A stretch of 64,000 nucleotides of DNA from Bacteroidota bacterium (GCA_016721305.1 JADKIH010000013.1:44033-108032); one strand, 5' to 3'. Counted from the stretch's first letter, positions 40,009 through 50,396 are shown. Notes: generated from the letters alone by a model not told the origin. A program made the numbers and translations.

Positions 40009-42714
40009 TTACTTGTAGAAGTTTCGGAAAAAGTCTTCGTACAAGTCGGTCTTCTTCTGACGAACGAGTTCAGAGTAGTTGTTGACAGAAATTACATACT
40101 CTTGATAATTGTCGGTACTGGTATTTCCGTAAACTTCGTCGTTATCGAACAAGTTACTGTTGTACTCTAACGCGTCCGTTCTGTCGTTAAAGTTTTTCAC
40201 GATGATCATCTTGTTGCGGTGATCCAAAAGTACATCTTGTATCTCCAGTGATTTCGTTGCGTAATTCTTCGTGTTGAAATTCGACAGCTTCGTCTTCAGC
40301 TTTGTGCCATCGATGGCTCCGCCGATGTTCTGGAAAATGATAATGACGTAATGAGTTGTGTCCGGAATGTAATTGTATGGATTCAATATTTTCTTGATAG
40401 AATCATTCGCAAGACTTTCCGGCGCATCGGTTTTAACCGGTCCTTTAGCACTTCCGTTATGAATCGCATCGAGGATATCCTGAGCCTGATCTTTAACCGG
40501 ATCGTCACCGTAATTACGAATGATGTCATTTAATGACGCCTCGAATGTTGGCAATGGTTGTGTACGACCAATGGAAAGTGTCTTCAATAAATCAAACTTA
40601 GGAGTCAGAATATTCTTATTGAATTGCGCATCGGCTTCTCCCCTGCGTTGTATAACGGCAAGATATTCTCCATTTAAATATTTGCGATATGTCTCTTCAT
40701 AAAATAATTCGAGCTTTGTTTTAGTATTTGCTTTTTCGTAAGCGTAGTTCGGATTACGAATAATCTCTGCGTACTCGGTATCTCCGTGCTCATTCAAAAT
40801 GATATTCTTGTAATGATCCGATTGAGCTGTCTTGCCTAAGGTTAAATATGAACGATACAATTGATAGTAACATTGCAATTCGTATTTATTCTTAGGGTAG
40901 CGACTAAGCAATTCTTCAAACGTTTTTGATGAAGCTTCCAAATCGTTGAGTTGCTCCCGGTAAATCATACCGACGTTGTAATAGGCTTCAATAATTTTAG
41001 CAACTGATTTATCGATGGCTTCTTTACCGCTTGGAATTCCTTTCAGGATTTCTGCCTTCCGTTTATCTGCACTGAACGTGCCTGTTTTGTCCTCCGCCTG
41101 CGTAGTGTCAGAAGCAATCTCTTCCAACTGATCATTGTTCACTGCATCATTTTGCTTTGAACTTCTTCTCCAGTCATCTTCAAGCTTTCGCTCACCAAAC
41201 TTCTTCGCAAATTCATTAAAACCAAAACTGATAGCTTGCGGATTGTAGAAATACCAATTCGCCCCATCTGAATTGTTAAATTGATTTGCCTTCTGAGTGT
41301 TAAGCTGGAAAATCTGATTGCTTTGCTTTTCTTCCAGTTCCTTTTTACGGGCCTCTGATTCGGCTTCAACCATTTCATCTACTCTCCTTTGAAGATCTTG
41401 CGGAGAAAGTGAAGCTAAACGTTGCAAGCTGTCCTCTGTGTCGATTACACGAAGATTCTTCACAAGCTTTGTTAAGCTGTTACGACGGGCAAGAATTTCT
41501 GTATAGTCAGGATAATCGTTCGACAAGCTCGTAGTTGTACTGTCGTAATATGCCTGAGCATTGCGATAATCCTTTTTGCAAAAAGATAATTTTCCGAGCT
41601 CGAGATAAGATAACGCTTTTTGATTTGCATTTGTCGTACCTGGCGCGAACCGATTCATTCAACAAACTGATTTGCTCGTCTTCTTTACCTTCATTCTTCG
41701 CTAAACCGGCTAATGCAAAGTAGATCTGATCGAGGAAGTCCTTGTTCTTCGGATCTGCCTTCATTTGTTCCAGCTCTTTACGAACCGTTTCATTGTTCCC
41801 TGAATTTACATCTGAACAACGGGCACGGTTCAATCGTGCATTGAAACCCATTTCATAAGGCGGGTTCATCTTGATGACTTTCGTATACAGATCGTATGCA
41901 AGATTAATTTCGTTCTTCTGCTGATGAAGTTGCGCCAAGATAAAGAGGAAGCGAATTTTTGTTTCGCGAACTTTCACCAGTGCCGCAGCACGAGTGAGAT
42001 GTTCGATCGCCTTATCGTAATTTTTGTCTGGAGATAAAAGTCTGCGAATACAGCTTCACGCTCCCAGATATTCTTTTTCGGAAAATCAGACTGATTACGA
42101 ACGTAATCGAGTTTATCTTCCGCTTCTTTCAACTGAGTTAATTCGAGATACGTTTTTGCAATCCACAACGAAGCAAGATGGCGTGTCGACTGTGTCTTAT
42201 AAGTTGCTTCAATGTATTTGAATGTTTCGATTGCTTCAAAGTAGTCGTGTTTAAAAAACTGACATTTCCCATAAAGCAACCAATTATCATCAATCCATTT
42301 TTCCGATCCCGGTTTTTCATTTCCGCGCTTATCATATATAGTATGTCGGGAAATTACGGTTGAAGTGCGCTTCATGGCATCTTCGAGCTGAGGATAGATT
42401 GCCTTTGATTTAGCCGCATCAGCATATTGGAAAACCTTCAGAATGCGGTCGTAGTGATCCACATGCGAAGCTGCAAGCTTATCATTACCCTCCTGAAGTT
42501 TCAGACCGGCATTGTAATAACCGTTGTAATGTGCTGACAGATTGTGAAATGTACGGCTTACGAATGTGTCCTTGGTATTGGAACATGACATCCAGGCCAG
42601 GCAAATTGGCAAGAAAACGACAACGCCTAATCTTAATGAGCGGCGAAAAGAGAGACCTGAAATCATTGAATTTGGTATAACTGCAAAACTGCGAAAATAT
42701 TTTGAATTTTGCAC
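40009..42714 (-). CDS. porW: T9SS component PorW/SprE-like TPR lipoprotein, frameshifted
   Basis: About 900 residues in three overlapping frames (42714-41974, 41977-41507, 41658-40009), breaks near 42025 and 41660. Fragment 1 has a signal peptide and lipobox (CLAWMSC), then CSNTKDTFVSRTFHNLSAHYNGYYNAGLKLQEG and TSTVISRHTI, the known SprE/PorW opening. TPR-like helices follow through fragment 2 (LAYDLYTKVIKMNPPYEMGFNARLNRARC) and fragment 3 (YYNVGMIYREQLNDLEASSKTFEELLSRYPKN). SprE/PorW is an outer-membrane-linked lipoprotein needed for T9SS secretion and gliding. Two frameshifts would abolish a system with at least eight apparent cargo genes here, so sequence error is favoured. Divergent from the M23 gene. 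Confidence 0.88.
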
Positions 42715-42723
42715 GAGACGGGG

Positions 42724-43016
42724 TGCGAGTTGCGAGTTGCGGGTTGCGGGCTTGACGGTTGGGGTTGCGGGTTGCGGGTGCGAACGAGAGGGCGGCCTAA
42801 TTGGCTATTAACCAATTAAATGCTTAGAAGCCTGCCTTTATCGGAATTGCCAAACCTAACTATTTTACTACTAATCATGGTTTTAACTCTTTAACTAAAC
42901 GATAATTCTCAACGAAAAACCGACTCCATAAGCAAAAAGTAAAGCTTCCTCAATACTTCCGACCCCGCAACCCGCAACTCGCAACCCGCAACCCGAAACT
43001 CGCCACGAACCCGCAA
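42724..43016. repeat. two opposed heptamer arrays between divergent genes
   Basis: GTTGCGG-type heptads at 42724-42780 and CAACCCG-type heptads at 42964-43016 are inverted copies around a ~180-bp AT-rich spacer. They could pair as a large cruciform between porW and the M23 gene. The spacer holds no gene. Confidence 0.85.
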
Positions 43017-43044
43017 AATTTCCTTAGCTTGCAGCTTCGAAAAA

Positions 43045-43913
43045 ATGGCAAATTCAAAAAAGAACCGCTATTTCAATGCTCTGAAGGGGAAGTTCCGGAT
43101 GGTCATCATGAATGATGAAACACTGGAAGAAAAGGCTTCTTTTAATCTTCGTCCATTGAATGTCTTTGTAGCAACAGGCGTGGTCATCATCCTGTTAATC
43201 ACCATTACTACGTTCATTATTGCCTTTACTGGTCTGCGTGAGTACATTCCGGGGTATGCCGATTTAAAAACTCAGCGTCGGGTTTACAATCTGGTTTTGA
43301 AAACCGACTCGATGGAAAAGTCCATTCAGGCTCGTGATGCGTATATAGAGAATATCAGAAATGTCATCAATGGTAATATTGCCAAAACCGATACTTCCCG
43401 AAAGAAAGGCAATGAAACTAATAAGTACGATACGATTCATCACTTACCAAAATCGCAGCAAGATGCAGAACTGAGAAAACAAATTGAATCGGAAGATCAA
43501 TTTTCGCTTGCTGAAGGATCGACGTCAATACGTAACAGCATCAAAAGTTTCTTGTTTTTCCCTCCACTGAAAGGAACAGTCACCAATCGCTTTGATCCAT
43601 TACAAAACACTTTGGTATCGACATTGTTTCTAACCCCAATGAAGCCATCAAAGCGACACTCGATGGAACTGTGGTGATTGCAAACTTTACTTCGGAAACA
43701 GGTTACGTGATCGGCATTCAACATTCAAATAATCTTTTCTCTTTCTACAAACACAATTCAGCCCTTCTCAAAAAACCGGGCGATTATGTAAAAGCCGGCG
43801 AAGTAATCGCCATCATCGGCAATAGCGGCGAACTTTCACAAGGCCCTCACCTACACTTCGAACTCTGGTTCAATGGTACGCCGTTGGATCCGGTGCAGTT
43901 TGTGGCTTTTTAG
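43045..43913 (+). CDS. M23-family (LytM) peptidase, membrane-anchored, frameshifted
   Basis: About 290 residues in two frames (43045-43677 and 43671-43913). A break near 43610 in CAAAACAC turns FDPLQN into HFGIDIVSNPNEAI. An N-terminal cytosolic stretch (ANSKKNRYFNALKGKFR) precedes one membrane helix (~45-66: FVATGVVIILLITITTFIIAF), a coiled linker and the LytM domain with zinc ligands H and D of HFGIDIV and H-x-H of GPHLHFELW. Such enzymes cut peptidoglycan cross-links for growth or division. All active-site residues are encoded, so the break is likely an error. Confidence 0.87.
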
Positions 43914-43916
43914 TTA

Positions 43917-44167
43917 GTTCAAGGTTCAAGGTTCAAAGTTCAAGGTTCAAAGTTCAAGGTTCAAGGTTCAAGGTTCAAGGTTCAAGGTTCAAGGTTCAAA
44001 GTTCAAAGTTCAAAGTTCAAGGATTCACCGATAAGGCATTTTAGGAATGGCCTCTCCACATTGAACTTTGAACTTTGAACATTAAACAATAAGACATATT
44101 AGGAACAGCCTTTCCACATTGAACTTTGAACCTTGAACTTTGAACGATAAACGATGAACGATAAACG
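43917..44167. repeat. GTTCAAR and AACGATR heptamer repeats with inverted copies
   Basis: 43917-44024 has about 14 heptads GTTCAAG/GTTCAAA. 44061-44144 has inverted copies (TTGAACT, TTGAACC). Four heptads AACGATR/AACGAAG follow near 44145-44170. The two halves can form a long imperfect hairpin. The whole 304-bp gap before the GH3-like gene is made of these. Confidence 0.9.
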
Positions 44168-44204
44168 AAGAACAACCCTTTTGAAAACTTCCCCGCAGTT
44201 TCCT

Positions 44205-44212
44205 TATCTTCG
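44205..44212 (+). promoter_or_regulatory. -7 promoter element, TATCTTCG
   Basis: Near match to TAnnTTTG, 5 nt before the ATG at 44218, so the mRNA would be leaderless or nearly so. Confidence 0.5.
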
Positions 44213-44217
44213 CCACA

Positions 44218-45554
44218 ATGGGATTCCTCTCTGCACTTAGCAAACCTTTAGCGTATTACAGCGCCCGTCAAATGCGGGTGTGGAATAAGCATGCGGTTTT
44301 ATTGCAGGAGCGGATTTTTCAGCAGCTCTTAGTTGGTGGTCGAGATACAGCATTCGGACAGGATCATTGGTTGAAGTCGGTGAAGAATTACGAAGCCTTT
44401 CGCCAGCAAGTTCCGGTGAAAGATTACGAAGGACTCAAACCGTATATCGAGAAAATAAAAGCAGGCGAAGAAAATGTGCTTTGGCCGGGTAAGCCTTTGT
44501 ACTTGTCGAAAACCTCCGGCACAACTTCGGGCGTAAAATATATTCCGATTACTCGGGCATCCATGCCGAATCATATCAACTCAACACGCAATGCATTGTT
44601 GAGTTATATTCATGAAACAGGGAAGTCGGCTTTTCTTGACGGGAAATTAATTTTCATTTCGGGAAGTCCGGCACTGGAAACGATAAGCGGAATTCCTGTC
44701 GGACGATTATCAGGTATCGTGAATCATCACGTTCCTTCGTACCTCCGCAGAAGAAAATAAAAGATCTGTTTCCGGATTTCAATCTCTTCGTTTACGGCGG
44801 TGTGAATTACGAACCGTATCGCAATAAGCTCGAACAAAGCATTGGCAAGAAAGTCGACAGTCTTGAATTGTATCCGGCCAGCGAAGGATTTATCGCTTAC
44901 CAGGACAGACAAGATGATCCTTCGTTACTATTAATGATTAACTCCGGAATTTTTTACGAATTCGTTCCGGCTTCAGAATACTTCCATCAGAATCCGACGC
45001 GCATATCGTTGAAAGATGTGGAGCTCGGCGTCAACTACGCCATCATTCTCAACACGAATGCAGGATTGTGGGGATACAGCTTGGGCGATACGGTAAAATT
45101 TGTTTCGAAAGATCCGTACAAGATCATCGTCACCGGTCGTATCAAACATTTTATATCTGCATTTGGCGAGCACGTGATTGCAGAAGAAGTAGAGAAAGCA
45201 TTGATGCAAGCCTCTCGCGAACAACATGCAGAAGTTGTCGAATTCACCGTCGCTCCGCAGGTAAATCCGCAAAGCGGACTACCGTATCACGAATGGTTCA
45301 TCGAATTCCACAAGCAACCCGACAATCTCGAACGCTTCGCCCAAGCCATCGATGAAAGCCTCCAGCAACAAAATATTTATTACCGCGATTTAATTACGGG
45401 ACATATTTTGCAATCGTTGAAGATACGGGTGTTGCGGAAAGATGCTTTTATCCATTACATGCGTTCATTAGGAAAGCTAGGCGGACAGAATAAAGTTCCG
45501 AGATTGGCGAATGACCGTATGGTGGCGGATTCTCTGTCACTCTTAGTGTCTTAG
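44218..45554 (+). pseudogene. GH3-like acyl-acid ligase, frameshifted with an internal deletion
   Basis: Frames 44218-44760 and 44802-45554. The N-terminal half has the AMP-binding motif LYLSKTSGTTSGVKYIPIT; the C-terminal half has LFVYGGVNYEPYRNKLEQ, ELYPASEGFIAYQD and YSLGDTVKF, the GH3 (auxin-responsive) fold of ATP-dependent acyl-adenylating enzymes. The substrate in bacteria is unknown. At the join, VNHHVPSYLR runs directly into KKIKDLFPDF: about 60 residues (~0.2 kb) that relatives have here are absent. That could be a real deletion or an assembly skip. Confidence 0.85.
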
Positions 45555-45611
45555 TGTTTATATCTGACTGGGTTTAACTTCAATTATTGAACGTGGGGAA
45601 AGCTTTAGCTT

Positions 45612-46073
45612 CTACATTACCCAATCAAACAAATACTTCTCCTGATATTCAATTCCGAATTTTTCCAGAAACCCCAAGTATTCTTCTTTGAATGATTTGT
45701 GTTTGTGATGTTTTTCTTGATTTAAAATATATCTAATCACGTTATCAATCTGGCTTCGCGAATATGAAAATGCTCCAAAACCTTCCTGCCAGTTAAACTT
45801 TCCGTCGATCCACTTTTTTCCATTTATAAAATTAGATGACCCGGCCTTAATATCTCTTGTAAGATCAGAGATTGGGACAGAAGGCTGCATTCCAACAAGA
45901 ACATGAGCATGATCGGGCATACAAAAAACAGCAAGTGTTTTTTGCTTTCTGTTTTGAATTATCCCACTGATGTATTTATGCAATTCTTCTCTGTGAATGG
46001 CGGGAATCAAATTTTGTCTTCCTTGCACAGCGAAGACTATTTGAGCGTATAATTGAGAATATGTATTTGGCAT
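45612..46073 (-). CDS. IS200/IS605-like Y1 transposase, REP-associated (RAYT type)
   Basis: 153 residues, single-domain HUH endonuclease. The metal-binding HUH motif is H55-A-H57 in MPDHAHVLVG and the catalytic tyrosine is Y115 in VIRYILNQEKHH with Gln119 placed as the third ligand. Length and sequence match the Y1_Tnp family. Such enzymes cut and join single-stranded DNA at hairpins. No tnpB, second ORF or IS ends flank it. Instead ~0.9 kb upstream is full of palindromic REP-like elements, the arrangement seen for RAYTs in other bacteria. The reading frame is intact and likely functional. Confidence 0.9.
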   Translation of the reverse strand: MPNTYSQLYAQIVFAVQGRQNLIPAIHREELHKYISGIIQNRKQKTLAVFCMPDHAHVLVGMQPSVPISDLTRDIKAGSSNFINGKKWIDGKFNWQEGFGAFSYSRSQIDNVIRYILNQEKHHKHKSFKEEYLGFLEKFGIEYQEKYLFDWVM

Positions 46074-46291
46074 AATTGGTTTGGTTTTAAAGATGAATAT
46101 TTCTAGTAAAGAGACAACTTAATTTGCGTTCGGTTTTGGGAACATTCTTGTTCTGCAAATCTACGATGTCAATTATCGATTCTTGTTCAATAAATGCTGT
46201 TAAAATCTAAATGAAGCATTACTTTTAAAAAATGAAACATCATATTATAGGATAAAACACCATACAATTACTTGTCACCTTGGTTAAGGTC

Positions 46292-46560
46292 GCTCCTACG
46301 GAGCTAGTGCGTGTTGGACAAACGATTTTGGTGGCCACATAGACTCCACATGAATTGCATTTATGCAAAATCCTAACGGACAAAAAATGAATGCTCTGGA
46401 GGAGCGGCCTAAAAAATGTTTCATGGTTTCATAGTCACGTTTAGGTCGCTCCTACGGAGCTTGGTATTGGGCTATGATCACGGGCTACAAACAGGACGTC
46501 CCTACGGGACTGGGCTTGTACTAAAAATGTTGTCGCGTCCACAAACCCGAGGGCGGCCTG
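46292..46560. repeat. scattered REP-like hairpins in both orientations
   Basis: Minus-oriented GCTCC-TAC-GGAGC at 46292-46304 and 46448-46460, each after GGTC; a plus-oriented degenerate GCTCT-GGA-GGAGC at 46393-46405; a minus-oriented variant GTCCC-TAC-GGGAC at 46498-46510; and a worn copy GAGGGCGGCCTGTTTG at 46548-46563. The variant keeps the shared flank CTACAAACAGG while both stem sides changed together. No gene in 46074-47074. Confidence 0.85.
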
Positions 46561-46590
46561 TTTGTAGAATCATCATTGCAAAAAACACAA

Positions 46591-46943
46591 GCTCCGTAGG
46601 AGCGACCTGTTTGTAGAATCGTAGAGGTCAAAAAAACAAGCTCCGTAGGAGCGGCCTGTTTGTAGAATCGTCATCACAACATGCACTAGCTCCGTAGGAG
46701 CGGCCTGTTTGTAGAATCGCAGAGGTCAAAAAACAAGCTCCGTAGGAGCGGCCTGTTTGTAGAATCATCATTGCAAAAAACACAAGCTCCGTAGGAGCGA
46801 CCTGTTTGTAGAATCGTAGAGGTCAAAAAAACAAGCTCCGCAGGAGCGGCCTGTTTGTAGAATCGCAGAGGTCAAAAAACAAGCTCCGTAGGAGCGATCT
46901 GTTTGTAGAATCGTAATTGCAAAAAACACAAGCTCCGTAGGAG
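46591..46943 (+). repeat. eight-copy array of a palindromic REP-like repeat, 48-49 bp period
   Basis: Copies of GCTCC-GTA-GGAGC start at 46591, 46640, 46689, 46737, 46786, 46835, 46883 and 46931. Each is followed by GRYCTGTTTGTAGAATC except the last. The remaining 17-19 nt of each unit come from only three related kinds (GTAGAGGTCAAAAAA, ATCATTGCAAAAAACAC, GTCATCACAACATGCAC), which alternate. One stem has the loop GCA. This is a tandem array of one element, not CRISPR, next to its likely transposase. Confidence 0.93.
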
Positions 46944-47058
46944 CGGCCTGAATGTGGGACCACCAATCGAAAATTTAATGCCCAAAAAAATTGCATCCGC
47001 CAATCCCAATATAAGCGACAAACTACTCCACACCTAACCGAAACCTCCCCGAATCCCC

Positions 47059-47066
47059 TATCTTCG
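47059..47066 (+). promoter_or_regulatory. -7 promoter element, TATCTTCG
   Basis: The same box as before the GH3-like gene, 8 nt ahead of the recQ ATG. Confidence 0.5.
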
Positions 47067-47074
47067 CCCTCCTT

Positions 47075-48977
47075 ATGACGGCTTTAGCTATTCTTAAAAA
47101 ATATTTCGGGTTCGAGGAATTTCGGGCGGAGCAGGAAGCGATTATTAATACTGTTGCGAAAGAAAAAAGGGATTGCCTTGTTCTTATGCCGACGGGTGGC
47201 GGGAAATCGGTTTGCTATCAGATTCCGGCGATGATGATGGAGGGTGTGACGATTGTTATTTCTCCGCTGATTGCGTTGATGAAAGATCAGGTAGATGCAC
47301 TACGTCTTAATGGGGTTCCGGCGGCATTCGTGAATTCTAGTCAGTCTGCACGTGAACAACAAGATATTCTCGAACGACTACGCGCCGGTGAATTAAAATT
47401 ACTCTACCTCGCACCGGAACGACTCAGCGGATCGCTTGTTGATTTTATATCCATTCTCAAATCTTTAAAAGTTTCTCTTTTCGCTATCGATGAAGCACAC
47501 TGTATTTCTCATTGGGGCCACGACTTTCGTCCTGATTACATGTTGCTTGCTCGGTTAAAAGAAAACTTCCCGGATGTTCCGGTGATTGCACTTACGGCAA
47601 CAGCCGACAAGCTTACACGGGTCGACATCGTGAGTAAACTTCTGCTGAATTCGGAATGGGCATCGATAAATCGAATGTGCGATTTGTTATTCATGCAAAT
47701 ATGCCTAAGAATATCGAAGGCTATTATCAGGAAACAGGTCGTGCCGGTCGCGACGGCCTTCCTTCTGACGCTATTTTATACTTCAGCATCAGCGATGTTT
47801 TCAAGCTGAAAAAATTTGCGCAATGGTAGAATCCAATCCGGAACAGACGCGCATCATGCTGAAGAAGCTGGATCAAATGGCGGATTACTCGCAGGCACTC
47901 ACTTGCCGACGAAAATATTTACTGAATTACTTCGACGAAAAATTTGATGCTCCGTGCGGAAACTGTGATGTGTGTCTGGAAAAAGATAAAATCGAATTAT
48001 TCGACGGAACTATTATCGCACAAAAAGCATTGTCGGCTATCGTTCGACTGAAAGAACAATTCGGCGTTAATTATGTCATCAATTTTCTCAAAGGCTCGAC
48101 GTCCGAAAAAATCCATTACCGCCATCGAGATTTGCCGACGTTCGGAAAAGGAAAAGAGTTTTCGGCTGATGAATGGCGATTTTATATTCGTCAGTTGATG
48201 GACCAGCAACTCATGCTGGCTCAAGGTGATTTTTCAGTACTGGCAATTACCGAAAAAGGCCGCGACGTTTTATTTAATAACGAAAAAGTCCTTCTTCAAC
48301 AATTCGTCTCTAAGAAAATTGAACGCAAAACCCGGAAGGAGAAATATGCGAAGGAAGAAAAATCGTTGGCCTACGATACTTCACTGTTTGAAGAATTGCG
48401 TGCGCTGCGTATGAATATCGCGCGAAACGAAAATGTTCCACCTTATGTTATTTTCCCTGACTCAACTTTAGCCGAATTGGCAACGTGGTTTCCGATGGAA
48501 TTAAAAGACCTTCCGCACATCGGAGGATTTGGCCAAGTTAAAATAGAAAAATACGGACAGGCTTTTTTGAATGCCGTTACTAGTTACTGTAAACGCAATT
48601 CCATCGCAAGCCGGATACAAGAGAAACATCCTTCCGCGAAAAAAAAAGTCCCAAAAAAAGAAAGTGGCCCCGTCGGTATAAGTCCTACACAAAAAGAATC
48701 GTTTGATCTTTTTATTAAAGGCCTCTCTCCTACTCAAATTGCTGCACAACGTAAAATCAACGAAGGAACGGTGATGGATCACCTCCTCCATTTTATTTCA
48801 ACCGGCGATTTGAATGTGCTGAAATTTGTTCCAAAAGAAAAGCTGAACAGAATTACGGCAGCGATCGGACAACATGGTGGCGCGAGATTGTCGATTTTGA
48901 AAGAGGATTTGGGGGAAGGGTATTCGTATACTGAAATCAAGGCGACAATTCAATACCTCAAACGAAAGACGTCTTAG
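47075..48977 (+). pseudogene. recQ: ATP-dependent DNA helicase RecQ, internally deleted and frameshifted
   Basis: Frames 47075-47809 and 47823-48977. Present: motif 0/I (FRAEQEAII, MPTGGGKS), DEAH box (AIDEAHCISHWGHDFRPDY), motif III (ALTATAD). Then SKLLLNS jumps to FGMGIDKSNVRFVIHANMPKNIEGYYQETGRAGRDG at about 47655. Roughly 100-130 residues of the second RecA domain (motifs IV and V region) are missing. A one-base loss near 47822 separates KKFAQ from MVESNPEQTR. The zinc domain (CRRKYLLNYF, CGNCDVC), winged helix and HRDC domain (LFEELRALRMNIARNENVPPYVIFPD) and a C-terminal extension are intact. As read it could not act as a helicase. Confidence 0.88.
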
Positions 48978-48980
48978 TGC

Positions 48981-49026
48981 CTTAGTGTCTTAGTGGTAAA
49001 TTAAAAATAACCACTAAGACACTAAG
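48981..49026. repeat. 17-bp perfect inverted repeat with CTTAGTGT units
   Basis: Arms 48981-48997 and 49010-49026 are perfect inverses with a 12-nt AT loop; 8-mer words (TTAGTGTC / ACTAAGAC) continue on both sides (48970-49034). It lies between recQ and dxr. A related TTAGTGTC pair is at 45541-45556. Confidence 0.85.
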
Positions 49027-49051
49027 ACACTAAGAGCTTTGTGCAAATTAC

Positions 49052-49059
49052 TACCTTTG
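49052..49059 (+). promoter_or_regulatory. -7 promoter element, TACCTTTG
   Basis: Exact TAnnTTTG box, only 4 nt before the dxr ATG at 49064. Confidence 0.5.
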
Positions 49060-49063
49060 CCCC

Positions 49064-50212
49064 ATGTCAAACCGGAAAAATATAGCTATTCTCGGATCTA
49101 CCGGAAGTATCGGGACGCAGGCGTTAGATGTTATTCGTGAGCAGGACAATCATTTTAATGTGGATGTTCTTACCTCCTATAACAATGCTTCATTGCTGAT
49201 TAAGCAGGCGGAAGAATTTCGTCCGGCGGCGGTGGTGATTGTGAATGAAGAGAAAGCAGATACTGTTCGTGCGGCGCTTCGTGATTTGAAGATTAAAGTT
49301 TATTCGGGGAAAGATGCACTGGCGGAAGTTGTTGAAATGCCTTCGGTGGATTTGGTACTGACGGCCTTAGTGGGTTATGCAGGTTTGAAACCAACCTTGC
49401 ACGCTATTCGCGCCGGGAAAGATATTGCTCTGGCAAACAAAGAGACGCTCGTTGTTGCCGGAGAGCTCGTTACCGAATTGGCTCGCGAGGAAAACGTGAG
49501 CATTTATCCGGTCGACTCCGAACATTCGGCCATTTTTCAATGTCTTGTTGGCGAAAAACACAATCCGGTTGAGAAGATTTATCTGACAGCCTCCGGCGGA
49601 CCTTTTCGTGGAAAAGATCGGAACTTCCTGACGACGGTTCGTAAAGAACAAGCCTTAAAGCATCCAAATTGGGATATGGGAGCCAAAATCACCATCGATT
49701 CGGCTTCATTAATGAATAAAGGCCTCGAAATGATTGAAGCTCGCTGGCTTTTTGGGCTCGAACCCAACCAAATCGACGTAATCGTTCACCCTCAGAGCAT
49801 TATTCACAGTATTGTACAATTCGAAGACGGCTCCATGAAGGCACAAATGGGACTTCCTGATATGAAGCTGCCAATTCAGTACGCTTTGGGCTATCCGAAA
49901 CGACTGAAATCCACTTTCGCCCGCTTCGACTTTATGCGCTACCCTTCGTTCACGTTCGAACAAGCCGATACAGGAACTTTTCGTAATCTTGCACTCGCAA
50001 CGGAAGCGATGATAAAAGGTGGAAATATGCCATGCATCATCAACGCAGCCAATGAGATAGCGGTTGCAGCATTTCTCGAAGACCGAATCGGTTTCCTGGA
50101 AATGAGCGATATGATCGAAGACTGCATGCAAAAAATAACTTTCGTTAACCATCCTACTTACGAGGATTATGTAACGACTGATCAGGAAACTCGTAGGAGG
50201 GCGCAGGTATAG
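49064..50212 (+). CDS. dxr: 1-deoxy-D-xylulose 5-phosphate reductoisomerase
   Basis: 382 residues, intact. It converts DXP to MEP with NADPH in the non-mevalonate isoprenoid pathway. Visible: N-terminal Rossmann motif AILGSTGSIGTQALDVI; LANKETLVVAGELV; the metal/substrate site PVDSEHSAIFQCL and ASGGPFRG; SLMNKGLEMIEARWLF; and the C-terminal AANEIAVAAFL helix. The gene precedes rseP, the usual pairing in Bacteroidota. A -7 box lies nearly on the start codon. Confidence 0.98.
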   Translation: MSNRKNIAILGSTGSIGTQALDVIREQDNHFNVDVLTSYNNASLLIKQAEEFRPAAVVIVNEEKADTVRAALRDLKIKVYSGKDALAEVVEMPSVDLVLTALVGYAGLKPTLHAIRAGKDIALANKETLVVAGELVTELAREENVSIYPVDSEHSAIFQCLVGEKHNPVEKIYLTASGGPFRGKDRNFLTTVRKEQALKHPNWDMGAKITIDSASLMNKGLEMIEARWLFGLEPNQIDVIVHPQSIIHSIVQFEDGSMKAQMGLPDMKLPIQYALGYPKRLKSTFARFDFMRYPSFTFEQADTGTFRNLALATEAMIKGGNMPCIINAANEIAVAAFLEDRIGFLEMSDMIEDCMQKITFVNHPTYEDYVTTDQETRRRAQV

Positions 50213-50396
50213 TTCAAGGTTCAAAGTTCAAAGTCCAACGCTTGCGTAAGGACTTGAAATTGGTAAGCGTAGTGAAATCCTACTGGTTGAAATTAGGTTT
50301 CAAAGTTTCCGAACTCAACTTGACAGTTACTGAACTTTGACGTTGCGTTACATGAACATTGAACTTATCAAATAGAACATTGAACTCACAACAATA
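50213..50396. repeat. GTTCAAAG-type repeats between dxr and rseP
   Basis: GTTCAAGGTTCAAAGTTCAA at 50212-50231 and inverted TTGAACTT words near 50305-50395 that reach almost to the rseP ATG. Less regular than at 43917-44167. Confidence 0.75.

Noticed and set aside
46591..46943. CRISPR-like array (repeat ~31 bp, period 48-49 bp)
   Set aside because: The intervening 17-19 nt are not unique: only three related kinds alternate. Repeats also occur alone in both orientations nearby and no cas gene is present.
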